A program made the translations under genes and the position numbers. The notes beneath the pieces were generated by a model, which ran no database searches, was not told the DNA's origin, and worked only from the letters and a program-made list of their open reading frames with translations. This document shows, piece by piece, positions 8,451-16,522 of a stretch of DNA of 64,000 nucleotides; positions within the stretch are counted from its first letter, which is position 1; each line of letters opens with the position of its first letter. The stretch comes from Pseudomonas botevensis (lineage in GTDB: Bacteria > Pseudomonadota > Gammaproteobacteria > Pseudomonadales > Pseudomonadaceae), in NCBI RefSeq assembly GCF_019145475.1, contig NZ_JAHTKI010000016.1:1-64000 (forward strand), written 5' to 3'.

Positions 8451-9968
8451 TTACCTGGCCGAGTGCTCCCGCCCGCGCAGCAGGTTGTTCGGCATGGCAA
8501 TCGCCGCCGCCAGTCCCAGCAGCGACACCGCCGTGCTGACCCACAGTAAATGCCGGAACGTCACCAGCAACTCGGCGCGAAGGGCGTTCTGCGCATCGCC
8601 AGGGGCGGCATTCAGGCCGTCGAGCAGCACGTTGCCGGAGTGCCCCTCGCCCATCAATGAACTGCTCGCCAGGTGGGCGAAACTGGAGTCCTGCAACAAC
8701 GCCAGCAACAGTGCCGACATCAACGCCACGCCCACCGCCCCGCCCAGCGAGCGGAACAGGTTGGTGGTGCTGGTGGCGACGCCGATGTCCTTTTGTGCCA
8801 CCGAATTCTGGGTGCCGACCAGCGATGTCGGGAATTGCATGCCGCCGGCGATACCACTGAGCAGCATGAACAGACCGCTGAGCAGCGTCGCCTGGGGCGG
8901 ACTGAGCGCCATGCCGATGATCGAGATCGGCATCAGGATCGCCCCGGTCAGGATCTGCGGTTTGTAGCGCCCGGTCACCGACGTGCGGCGGCCGGCGAAG
9001 TACGCGCCGATCGGCAGGCCCATCGCCAACGGCAGCAGGTGCAGCGCCGCGCTGTCGGCACCGGCGCCGGTGACGCTCTGGAAGCGCAGCGGCATCAGCA
9101 CGATCAGCGAAATCGCCTGGAAACTGGTGAAGAAAATCGTGCACCAGCACAGCAGGGCGTTGCGATTGGCGAACAGGTGCATCGGCAGCAACGGCTCCCG
9201 CGCACGGCGTTCGTGCCAGACAAACACCGCCAGCACCACCACCGCACAGGCGAACAGTCCGAGGACTTCGCTGCTGCGCCACGAATGGCCCTGGCCGACC
9301 TGGGTGATCGCGAGCAGCAGGGCCGTCAGGCCGACGATCATCAGCAGCGTGCCGAGGTAATCGATGATCGGTTTGCGCTGCGGAATCGGCAGCCCGCGCA
9401 GATTGCGTCGCGCCACCCAAAACGCGCCCAGACCCAGCGGCAGGTTGATCAGGAACACCCAGCGCCAGGACAGGTATTCAGTCATGTAGCCGCCGAGTAC
9501 CGGACCGGCGACGCTGGCCACCGCGTACATGCTGCTGAAGTACCCCTGATAACGCCCGCGCTCCCGTGGCGGCACGATGTCGCCGATGATCGCCTGGCTG
9601 ACCGAAATCATCCCGCCGGCACCGATGCCCTGAAGGATGCGTGCCAGCACCAGTTGCTCCATGCTCTGGGCCATGCCGCAGAACAGCGAGGCGAGGGTAA
9701 ACACGCCCATGCCGAACAGCATCAGTTTGCGTCGCCCGTACAAGTCACCGAGCTTGCCGTAGATCGGCACCGCTACCGTCATCGCCACCATGTAGCCGGA
9801 AATTACCCAGGCCAGCAGGCTGACGTCCTTGAACTGCGCGGAAATCGCCGGCATGGATACGGCGACGATGGTCTGGTCCAGCGCGCCCAGGAAGATCGCC
9901 ATCATCAGCGCGACCAGCACGCTGCGAATGGCCGGTTTGGGCGTTTCGGGATGGTTGAGATTGGTCAC
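8451..9968 (-). CDS. MFS multidrug efflux transporter, DHA2 (14-TM) family
   Basis: A 505-residue inner-membrane proton antiporter of the EmrB/QacA type. It has about 14 hydrophobic segments. The first carries ALDQTIVAVSMP (motif D), the second loop GKLGDLYGRRKLM (motif A), and GPVLGGYM is motif C. The frame extends upstream into pobA. I chose the GTG at 9968 (VTNLNHPETP) because the family begins here. An ATG at 10064 would add 32 residues and overlap pobA by 17 bases. Lying 79 bases behind pobA on the same strand, it may be co-transcribed and could export aromatic compounds, which is inference. Confidence 0.86.
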   Translation of the reverse strand: MTNLNHPETPKPAIRSVLVALMMAIFLGALDQTIVAVSMPAISAQFKDVSLLAWVISGYMVAMTVAVPIYGKLGDLYGRRKLMLFGMGVFTLASLFCGMAQSMEQLVLARILQGIGAGGMISVSQAIIGDIVPPRERGRYQGYFSSMYAVASVAGPVLGGYMTEYLSWRWVFLINLPLGLGAFWVARRNLRGLPIPQRKPIIDYLGTLLMIVGLTALLLAITQVGQGHSWRSSEVLGLFACAVVVLAVFVWHERRAREPLLPMHLFANRNALLCWCTIFFTSFQAISLIVLMPLRFQSVTGAGADSAALHLLPLAMGLPIGAYFAGRRTSVTGRYKPQILTGAILMPISIIGMALSPPQATLLSGLFMLLSGIAGGMQFPTSLVGTQNSVAQKDIGVATSTTNLFRSLGGAVGVALMSALLLALLQDSSFAHLASSSLMGEGHSGNVLLDGLNAAPGDAQNALRAELLVTFRHLLWVSTAVSLLGLAAAIAMPNNLLRGREHSAR

Positions 9969-10047
9969 GGGGAAAACCTGCGGGCTGTGAGATTCCCGCA
10001 GGTCATCTGGCGAGCGGGGATGCTCGCCAGTGTAAGTCGGTAGCAGG

Positions 10048-11241
10048 CTATTCGATAGCCTCATAAGGAAGTCCGACGTAATTTTCTGCAATGGTTTTCC
10101 GGCCCGCTTCCGAGTCGACGAAGTAGTCCAGCTCCGAAGCGCAGATCCGCTGACTGAAGTCATCGTACTCGTCGAAGCGATGCAGCATCGAGGTCATCCA
10201 CCAGGAAAAACGCTCGGCTTTCCACACCCGGCGCAGGCAGATTGCAGAATACTTCTCCAGCAGTTCGGTGCGACCTTCGCGGTAAATCTTCAGCAGAATA
10301 TTGAACAGGGTGCTGACATCGCTGGCCGCCAGATTCAAACCTTTGGCGCCGGTGGGCGGGACGATATGCGCCGCGTCGCCGACCAGAAACAGGCGCCCGT
10401 ACTGCATGGGTTCGACGACAAAACTGCGCAGCGGCGCGATGCTTTTTTCAATCGACGGGCCGGTCACCAGCATATTGGCGAGGCTCGCGGGGAGGCGGTT
10501 TTTCAGCTCGTCCCAGAAGCGCTGATCCGACCACTCACTGACCTGCTCCTCGGCCGGCACTTGCAGGTAATAACGGGTGCGGGTCGCCGAACGCATGCTG
10601 CACAGGGCGAAGCCGCGTTCGTGGCGGGCGTAGACCAGTTCATCGTGAACCGGCGGCGTGTCGGCGAGAATGCCGAGCCAGCCAAACGGATAGACCCGTT
10701 CGAACACCTTCAGGCATTCCTCGGGAATGGCTTGACGGGCGACGCCGTGGAAACCGTCGCAACCGGCGATGTAGTCGCAGTCGACCCGCCAGGTTTCGCC
10801 GTCCTTTTCGAAGGTGACGAAGGCTTCGTCGCTTTTCATGCCGTGGGGAACGACATCGCGAGCTTCATAGATTGTCTGCCCGCCGGTCTCCCGACGAGCG
10901 GCCATCAGGTCGCGGGTGACTTCGGTCTGGCCATAGACCATTACGGTTTTTCCGCCAGTCAGGGTCTTCAGGTCGATGTGTACCAGACGTCCGTCCAGAG
11001 CCAGGTCGAAGCCTTCATGCACCAGGCCTTCACTGTCCATCCGATGGGCCACGCCGGCCTCGCGCAACAGCTCTACCATGCCCTGTTCGAGGACTCCGGC
11101 GCGGATTCGGCCGAGGACATAGTCGGGTGTCTGGCGTTCGAGAATCAGGGTGTCGATGCCGGCGTTATGCAGCAATTGACCGAGGAGTAATCCGGACGGA
11201 CCGGCGCCAATGATGGCAACTTGGGTTTTCAGCGTTTTCAT
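10048..11241 (-). CDS. pobA: 4-hydroxybenzoate 3-monooxygenase
   Basis: FAD- and NADPH-dependent hydroxylase that converts 4-hydroxybenzoate to protocatechuate, feeding the beta-ketoadipate pathway. The 397-residue sequence follows the well-studied P. fluorescens enzyme closely: GAGPSG for FAD at the N-terminus, LGRIRAGVLEQG, the CDYIAGCDGFHG motif for NADPH/FAD, and GDAAHIVPPTGAKGLNLA near the C-terminus. The ATG at 11241 gives the start MKTLKTQVAI. A TTG at 11259 is a weaker alternative. It is divergent from an AraC-type regulator, the arrangement used for pobA control in pseudomonads. Confidence 0.97.
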   Translation of the reverse strand: MKTLKTQVAIIGAGPSGLLLGQLLHNAGIDTLILERQTPDYVLGRIRAGVLEQGMVELLREAGVAHRMDSEGLVHEGFDLALDGRLVHIDLKTLTGGKTVMVYGQTEVTRDLMAARRETGGQTIYEARDVVPHGMKSDEAFVTFEKDGETWRVDCDYIAGCDGFHGVARQAIPEECLKVFERVYPFGWLGILADTPPVHDELVYARHERGFALCSMRSATRTRYYLQVPAEEQVSEWSDQRFWDELKNRLPASLANMLVTGPSIEKSIAPLRSFVVEPMQYGRLFLVGDAAHIVPPTGAKGLNLAASDVSTLFNILLKIYREGRTELLEKYSAICLRRVWKAERFSWWMTSMLHRFDEYDDFSQRICASELDYFVDSEAGRKTIAENYVGLPYEAIE

Positions 11242-11419
11242 TGTTTTTGTCACTCGCAAGCTTCACGCGGCACGGACCGGTGAATGATTTTTATGGTTCG
11301 AGTGCTTGCATTTTTCCCTTGCGGGTCTGTCAATTGAAGGTGAAAACTGAGCCGATACCTGTACATTCTGCCAATCGGTGCGATTATCGCCCGCAACCCT
11401 CGAGGCCTGGATTGAAGTG

Positions 11420-12304
11420 ATGAACAAGCCTGACCTGCCTTCGATTCCGGTGTTCAAGCTCTACGGTGAAAGCCTGGACTGGCCGACCCCCGACTTGCTG
11501 CACTGTGAAACCATCTCCAAACGCAGCCGCGACCATCAATGGGAAATCAAACCGCATCGCCATGCTGATCTGTGCCAGTTGCTCTTCGTTTTCAAAGGTC
11601 AGGCAGAGCTTGAAATCGAAGGTCAGCGCACACAACTGAACCAGGCCGCCATTCAGGTCCTGCCACCGCTCTCGGTGCATGGATTTCGTTTTTCCGAGGA
11701 CGTCGAAGGTTTCGTCGTCACCCTGGCGACACCCCTGATCAATCATTTACAGACGCAACTGGGCAACTCGGTGTTCGCCCTGGCCCAGGCTGAAAGCTAC
11801 CCGGCGGGCAAGGACGGCGAGTACCTCAACAGCTTGTTCGCGGCATTGCAGGCCGAATACAACGGTCACCAGCCGGCGCGCGAAATGCTCATGCATTCGC
11901 TGGTCAGCGTGATCATGGTCTGGGTCAGCCGCCAGGCGCTCACCCGCCAGCGCTCGAACCAGCGTCCGCAGCGTCAGCGCGAATACCTCAACGGTTTCAT
12001 TCAACTGGTGGAGGAGACTTACCGACAGCACGTCAAGGTTGAAGACCTGGCCCATCGCCTGGGCATTTCGGTGTCACACCTTAACGGCACCTGTCGCGAG
12101 CTGGCGGGGCAACCGGCGTTGCAGATCATGCACGAGCGGCAATTGCTGGAGGCCAAGCGCCTGCTGACTTACACCAGCATGACCATCTATCAGATGTCCG
12201 AGGAATTGGGGTTTTCCGATCCAACCAACTTCACGCGCCTGTTCCGGCGCCGGGTGGGGATTTCGCCGAAGGCGTTTCGCGATCGCCTGAAGACCGAACC
12301 ATGA
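11420..12304 (+). CDS. pobR: AraC-family activator of pobA
   Basis: A 294-residue protein with an N-terminal cupin-like ligand pocket (HRHADLCQLLFVFKGQ, about 50-65) and a C-terminal AraC DNA-binding domain containing KVEDLAHRLGISVSHLN and the second helix-turn-helix ELGFSDPTNFTRLFRRRVGISP. It is transcribed away from pobA across 178 bases. In pseudomonads an AraC-type protein (PobR/PobC) activates pobA in response to 4-hydroxybenzoate, so this is the likely role. The ATG at 11420 is used. The frame is open 14 codons further upstream, but that part does not look conserved. Confidence 0.85.
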   Translation: MNKPDLPSIPVFKLYGESLDWPTPDLLHCETISKRSRDHQWEIKPHRHADLCQLLFVFKGQAELEIEGQRTQLNQAAIQVLPPLSVHGFRFSEDVEGFVVTLATPLINHLQTQLGNSVFALAQAESYPAGKDGEYLNSLFAALQAEYNGHQPAREMLMHSLVSVIMVWVSRQALTRQRSNQRPQRQREYLNGFIQLVEETYRQHVKVEDLAHRLGISVSHLNGTCRELAGQPALQIMHERQLLEAKRLLTYTSMTIYQMSEELGFSDPTNFTRLFRRRVGISPKAFRDRLKTEP

Positions 12305-12305
12305 T

Positions 12306-12387
12306 TGTGGGCTTGCTCGCGAAGGCGTTGAATCAGTCGACATGCCTGTTGAATGACAAGGTGCATTGGCGAGCAAGCCTGCTCCCT
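12306..12387. repeat. Degenerate REP pair
   Basis: Two inverted REP-like palindromes sit immediately behind the pobR stop: GGGCTTGCTCGCGAAGG at about 12309 and its inverted partner GGCGAGCAAGCCTGCTCCC at about 12368. They face each other around about 40 bases, the usual arrangement of mobile REP doublets in the P. fluorescens group. Confidence 0.65.
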
Positions 12388-12403
12388 CAAGAAGGCATCC
12401 GGA

Positions 12404-12580
12404 TCAGCGCAGCGCGTTAAGCGTCGCGTTGTGCGGGATGCAGCGTTCCAGATTGCAGCTTGCGTAGTCCCGGGGCAGTTGTCGCAGTTGCTCCACCCGC
12501 CAGGCAGCGGTGCCGTAGAGCGCCAGCGTGGCCGCGCAGGTGATGAAAATCGCGAGGTATCTTCTTGTTTTGGTGTTCAT
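12404..12580 (-). CDS. Small membrane protein of unknown function
   Basis: A 58-residue protein starting MNTKTRRYLAIF. A positively charged N-terminus is followed by one hydrophobic helix (about 8-25), then a short tail with two cysteines (SCNLERC) that could form a disulfide in the periplasm. AGAGG lies 8-12 bases upstream of the ATG at 12580. I do not recognise a family. The start, ribosome site and membrane topology support a real gene, but homologs would be needed to prove it. Confidence 0.55.
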   Translation of the reverse strand: MNTKTRRYLAIFITCAATLALYGTAAWRVEQLRQLPRDYASCNLERCIPHNATLNALR

Positions 12581-12706
12581 GGCGTTGACCTCTGAACGAA
12601 TACCCGTGGGTACTGTTTTCAGCATAGGTCAGCGCTGGGGACTTTCCAGCAAACGGGCTTGTACCCCGATATTCAGGACACTGATGCACCCGCTATGGAA
12701 GCGGGC

Positions 12707-13612
12707 TCACAGGCCAATATCCCATTCCGGCTGCCCGGGGAAGCGCTCCACCAGAAAATCCAGCATGCAGCGCAACGCGGCCGGCATGTGTTTGCGTGAG
12801 GCGTAGACCGCGTAAATGTTCATCTGCCGAGGTTCGGCATCGGGCAGCAGCCGAATCAATTCTCCCGTATGAATGTAGGTGCCGGCCTGATAAGTCGGCA
12901 GCATCGCCACGCCGGCGCCGGCCAGCGTGGCGCGCAGCAGGGTGCTGGCTTCGTTGGCGCTGATGTTGCCCTGCACCGGGACTGACACCGGCTCGCCGTG
13001 TTCTTCGAAATGCCACAGACTCTTGCCGAAATACGAGTGAGTCAGGCAGTTGTGCCGGCTCAGCTCTTCGACCCGGCGGGGTGTCGGGTGCTCTTGCAGA
13101 TAAGCCGGCGCGGCACAGACCACCGAGCGACAGACGGTCAGGCGTCGAGCGATCAGGTTCGGGTCGAGGTCGCTGCTGGTGCGAATCGCCAGGTCGATGC
13201 GTTCATCCACCAGGTTCACCGTGCGATCGAGCATTTGCAGATCGATGTTGACCCCCGGATAGCGTTTGACGAACACCGCCACGGCGTCGGCCAGTTGCGC
13301 CTGACCGAAGGAGGTGCTGACGCTGATCCGCAGCAATCCGCGCGGCGCGTCCTGGGGTTCGCTGACGGCGGCCTGCATGTCGCCGGACAGCTCCAGCATC
13401 TGCCGACAGCGCGGCAGCACTTCGTTGCCGGCGGCGGTCAGGCTCAATTTGCGCGTGGTGCGATGCATCAGGCGCGCGCCGACCCAGTCTTCCAGTTCTG
13501 CCAGATACCGCGACACCACCGGCCGCGACAGGTCCAGGTGATCGGCCGCCGCCGACTGGCTACCCAGATCCACCACCGTGACAAACACCCGCATTGCTTG
13601 GAGACGATCCAT
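12707..13612 (-). CDS. LysR-type transcriptional regulator
   Basis: A 301-residue LysR protein with an N-terminal winged helix-turn-helix (MDRLQAMRVFVTVVD, then QSAAADHLDLSRPVVSRYLAEL) and a LysR substrate domain. The N-terminal form places it in the large group that usually regulates redox or quinone/aldehyde reductase genes. It is divergent from the MBL-fold and NAD(P)-binding genes across 115 bases, so it is their likely regulator. The effector is unknown. Confidence 0.87.
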   Translation of the reverse strand: MDRLQAMRVFVTVVDLGSQSAAADHLDLSRPVVSRYLAELEDWVGARLMHRTTRKLSLTAAGNEVLPRCRQMLELSGDMQAAVSEPQDAPRGLLRISVSTSFGQAQLADAVAVFVKRYPGVNIDLQMLDRTVNLVDERIDLAIRTSSDLDPNLIARRLTVCRSVVCAAPAYLQEHPTPRRVEELSRHNCLTHSYFGKSLWHFEEHGEPVSVPVQGNISANEASTLLRATLAGAGVAMLPTYQAGTYIHTGELIRLLPDAEPRQMNIYAVYASRKHMPAALRCMLDFLVERFPGQPEWDIGL

Positions 13613-13727
13613 GATTTGCCCGCTTTCAGAAACAAACTATGTTCAAGCATCGCATTTTTTGTACCGAGTCTGGCAACTAAGCTCTGTACCCATCGCCAAG
13701 CATGGCATTCGGACAACGGAGCAACAG

Positions 13728-14606
13728 ATGATCGGCTTCACGGCTCTCAAACGCGTTTTACTGGCCACCGCCACCCTCGGTTTCGCTGCGCACGCGGCGG
13801 CGGCCAACCTGACCCTCGATGTCTACAACCCGGGCACCAACGCGATTTTCCCGGTGACCTCGGTACTGGTCAGCGGCGAGAAGGACGCGATTCTGGTCGA
13901 CGCCCAGTTCGGCAAATCCCAGGCCGAGCAAGTGGTCGAAAAAATTCGCGCCAGCGGCAAGCAACTGACCACCATCTACATCAGCCATGGCGACCCGGAC
14001 TACTATTTTGGCCTCGACACCCTGACCCAGGCTTTCCCGAACGCCAAAGTGCTGGCTTCGCAACCGACCGTCGATCACATCAAGCAGACCGTCGACGGCA
14101 AACTGGCCTTCTGGGGGCCGAAAATGGGTGCCGACGTGCCGGCCAAGACCATCGTTCCCGGCGTGCTCAAAGGCGACAGCCTGATGCTCGAAGGGCAGAA
14201 GCTGCAGGTGATCGGTCTTGATGGCAAACAGCCGGATCGCAGCTTCGTGTGGATTCCGTCGCTCAAGGCCGTGGTTGGTGGCGTGGTGGTAGCGCAGAAC
14301 ATCCACGTGTGGATGGCCGACACCCAGACCGCGCAATCCCACGCCGACTGGCTGCAAACCCTGCATTCGATCCAGACCCTGAAACCGCAGACCGTGGTGC
14401 CGGGACACTACCTCGGCGACAGCGACCGTTCGCTGAAAGCCGTGACCTTTACCGCCGACTACATCAAGGCGTTCGACGAAGAAACGGCCAAGGCCAAGGA
14501 CTCTGCAGCACTGATCGCCGCGATGAAAAAACGCTACCCGACACTGGGCGAGGAAAGCTCCCTGGAGCTGAGCGCCAAGGTCGCCAAGGGCGAGATGAAG
14601 TGGTAA
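13728..14606 (+). CDS. Exported MBL-fold protein with altered metal motif
   Basis: A 292-residue protein with an N-terminal signal peptide (about 1-25, cleavage near AHAAAA/NLT) and a metallo-beta-lactamase fold. The usual HxHxDH metal motif is replaced by HGDPDY in YISHGDPDYYFG, so two ligand histidines are Asp and Tyr. A later PGHYLG histidine remains. Either the enzyme uses one or a different metal, or it has lost hydrolase activity. It is the first gene of a two-gene unit with the NAD(P)-binding protein. The start at 13728 was chosen because it begins the signal peptide. Confidence 0.8.
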   Translation: MIGFTALKRVLLATATLGFAAHAAAANLTLDVYNPGTNAIFPVTSVLVSGEKDAILVDAQFGKSQAEQVVEKIRASGKQLTTIYISHGDPDYYFGLDTLTQAFPNAKVLASQPTVDHIKQTVDGKLAFWGPKMGADVPAKTIVPGVLKGDSLMLEGQKLQVIGLDGKQPDRSFVWIPSLKAVVGGVVVAQNIHVWMADTQTAQSHADWLQTLHSIQTLKPQTVVPGHYLGDSDRSLKAVTFTADYIKAFDEETAKAKDSAALIAAMKKRYPTLGEESSLELSAKVAKGEMKW

Positions 14607-14658
14607 TCGCCTGACCTGTTTATTGATGCACATACACTCAAGCCAACTGGAGAACGTC

Positions 14659-15273
14659 ATGAGCAAGATCGCAATCATCGGAGCCACCGGCCGGGCCGGC
14701 AGCCAATTGCTGGAAGAAGCACTGCGTCGCGGCCATAGCGTCACGGCCATCGCCCGCGACACCTCGAAGATCGGCGTCCGTGCCGGTGTGGTCAGCCAGA
14801 ATGTCGATGTGCTGGACGCGGCCGCGCTGCAAGCGGTCGTGGCCGGTCACGATGTGGTGATCAGCGCCGCGCATTTCACCACCGTCCCGGCCAGCGCCGT
14901 GATTGGCCCGGTGAAGCAGGCCGGCGTGAAGCGCTTGCTGGTCGTGGGCGGGGCCGGTTCGCTGTTGCTGCCGGACGGCACACGGGTGATCGACAGCGCC
15001 GGTTTCCCGGCCGAGTACAAGACCGAAGCGAGTGCCGGGGGGGCGTTTCTTGAGGCGTTGCGTCAGGAGCAGGAACTGGACTGGACGTTCCTGTCGCCCT
15101 CGGCGCAGTTTGTCGAAGGCGAGCGCAGTGGCGCGTTCCGGGTTGGCAAGGATGACCTGCTGGTGAGTGCCGAAGGGCGTAGCTGGATTACCTTTGCCGA
15201 TTACGCGATTGCGTTGATCGACGAAGTGGAAACGCCGAAGCATTCGCGGCAGCGGTTTACCGTTGGGTATTGA
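14659..15273 (+). CDS. NAD(P)-binding atypical SDR (NmrA-like) oxidoreductase
   Basis: A 204-residue protein with the GATGRAGSQLLEEALRRGH nucleotide-binding motif at residues 7-25 and the VVGGAGSLLLPDGTRV block typical of the YwnB/NmrA-like atypical SDR group. The catalytic Tyr-Lys pair of classical SDRs is not obvious. It may act as a reductase or redox sensor. It follows the MBL-fold gene by 52 bases on the same strand and is probably in the same LysR-controlled unit. The start at 14659 (MSKIAIIGAT) is preceded by GGAGAA. Confidence 0.82.
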   Translation: MSKIAIIGATGRAGSQLLEEALRRGHSVTAIARDTSKIGVRAGVVSQNVDVLDAAALQAVVAGHDVVISAAHFTTVPASAVIGPVKQAGVKRLLVVGGAGSLLLPDGTRVIDSAGFPAEYKTEASAGGAFLEALRQEQELDWTFLSPSAQFVEGERSGAFRVGKDDLLVSAEGRSWITFADYAIALIDEVETPKHSRQRFTVGY

Positions 15274-15307
15274 GTGATCGTGAGGGTGGTGACCGGCTGG
15301 AGAATCA

Positions 15308-15469
15308 CCCCCTCACCCCAACCCTCTCCCCCAAGGGGGCGAGGGGGAAGGGAGCTGATCTTCGTGCTTTCCAAAGCCTGAGGTCGGCTCGGAATTTCAG
15401 GTCGGTGCAGTTCTCAAGCAACCGACAGTCAGTCCCCCCCCTCTCCCCGGGAGAGGGTCAGGGTGAGGG
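15308..15469. repeat. Intergenic element, copy A (C-rich/G-rich ends)
   Basis: This is one of three related elements in the window. The left end reads CCCCTCACCCCAACCCTCTC and the right end carries its approximate inverse, AGAGGGTCAGGGTGAGGG. The interior shares ATTTCAGGTCGGTG and a TCTC-AAG-AAC segment with copy C, and with copy B when that is reversed. It fills the space between the convergent NAD(P)-binding and LysR genes. Confidence 0.7.
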
Positions 15470-15475
15470 CAAGCT

Positions 15476-16357
15476 TCACCGCCGATGGGCCTGCTCCACC
15501 AGCCATGTCATCAACTCCCGCAGTTTCGCCGAAGGCTGCTGTTTCTCCGGCATCACCACGTAATACCCCATCCCCGTCCGCACCTTCAGCTCAAACGGCA
15601 TCACCAGCCGTCCGGCATTCAGGTCGTCGCCGATCAGTGACCAGTCGCCAATCGCCACGCCCGTGCCGTGGGAGGCCATCGACATGGCCTGGTCCAGGGT
15701 CTCGAAATGCTGACCGCTGCCAATGTTGCTCAGTTGCAAGTCAGCGGCCTTGAGCCAGACCTTCCAGTCTTGATCGTTATGGGTCGGATGCAGCAGCAAA
15801 TGCTGTTGCAGATCCGCCGGGACGAGCAATGCCGGCAGGCCTTTGAGCAGCGTCGGCGAACAGACGGGCGTCAGTTGCTCATCGAACAGATGCAGGGCGG
15901 TCAACGAGTGGTCCGGTGGCGTGCCGTAGATCACGGCGGCATCGAATTGCTCGCGCTGGAAATCCACCCCATGAGCCAGTGTGGTCGTCAGTTTCACCGG
16001 CACATCCGGGCGTTCCCGTTGCCACTGCAAAAGGCGCGGCACCAGCCAGCGCATCGCGCAACTCGGGGCCTTGAGTTGCAGGGTCTGGTGCGTCTGGCCG
16101 ATTTGCTCCATCCCGTCGCCAATCAGTGCGAACGCCTGTTGCACCCGTGGCAGCCACTCGCGACCCTCGGCGGTCAACTCGAGGCCGCGCGCCAGTCGGA
16201 TGAACAACTCGTAACCCAGATGATCCTCAAGCCCGGCGATCTGTCGGCTCACCGCGCCCTGGGTGATGTGCAACTGCTCGGCGGCGCGGGTGAAGTTGCA
16301 GCACTGCGCAGTGATCAGAAACGTATACAGGGCGGGCAGGGGCGGCAGTCGTTTCAT
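15476..16357 (-). CDS. LysR-type regulator, GcvA-like
   Basis: A 293-residue LysR protein. The N-terminus MKRLPPLPALYTFLITAQ with FTRAAEQLHITQGAVSRQIAGLE is characteristic of the GcvA-like subgroup, and the C-terminal effector domain is complete. It is divergent from the decarboxylase/aldehyde dehydrogenase operon across 165 bases, so it is the natural candidate regulator of that operon. It may also control the downstream ABC importer, whose promoter shares a motif with this region (16383-16408 and 19656-19681). Confidence 0.87.
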   Translation of the reverse strand: MKRLPPLPALYTFLITAQCCNFTRAAEQLHITQGAVSRQIAGLEDHLGYELFIRLARGLELTAEGREWLPRVQQAFALIGDGMEQIGQTHQTLQLKAPSCAMRWLVPRLLQWQRERPDVPVKLTTTLAHGVDFQREQFDAAVIYGTPPDHSLTALHLFDEQLTPVCSPTLLKGLPALLVPADLQQHLLLHPTHNDQDWKVWLKAADLQLSNIGSGQHFETLDQAMSMASHGTGVAIGDWSLIGDDLNAGRLVMPFELKVRTGMGYYVVMPEKQQPSAKLRELMTWLVEQAHRR

Positions 16358-16382
16358 TTGGATCCAAGGTATGACGTGAGGA

Positions 16383-16408
16383 CATGGCTAGTATGACTTT
16401 TTATCGAT
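16383..16408 (+). promoter_or_regulatory. Candidate operator shared with ABC operon (copy 1)
   Basis: The sequence CATGGCT, three variable bases, then ATGACTTTTTATCGAT recurs upstream of the ABC importer at 19656-19681 with a single mismatch outside the variable bases. It lies between the LysR gene and the decarboxylase. Binding by the LysR protein is inference. Confidence 0.5.
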
Positions 16409-16449
16409 TGTTGCTGCCACCTGCCAACCGTTCAATGAGGCCATCCCAC

Positions 16450-16491
16450 GGGCCGCTGCGGGAGCGAGCAAGCCTGCTCTCGCAGCGGCCC
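16450..16491. repeat. REP-containing hairpin before the decarboxylase
   Basis: Perfect inverted arms GGGCCGCTGCG and CGCAGCGGCCC enclose a REP-like GAGCGAGCAAGCCTGCTC core, giving a long stable hairpin. It ends about 15 bases before the ribosome site of the decarboxylase gene. If transcribed it could attenuate or stabilise the mRNA. No T tract follows. Confidence 0.6.
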
Positions 16492-16522
16492 GGTGTCTCA
16501 AACGAATAAGAAGGGCAATGAC

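Noticed and set aside
8451..10163. 570-residue version of the MFS pump
   Set aside because: The extra N-terminal residues overlap the pobA coding sequence and contain no membrane or family sequence; the GTG at 9968 fits the family start.
12417..12689. Alternative 90-codon minus-strand frame over the small membrane protein
   Set aside because: It overlaps the better supported 58-residue frame, has a low-complexity translation and no ribosome site.
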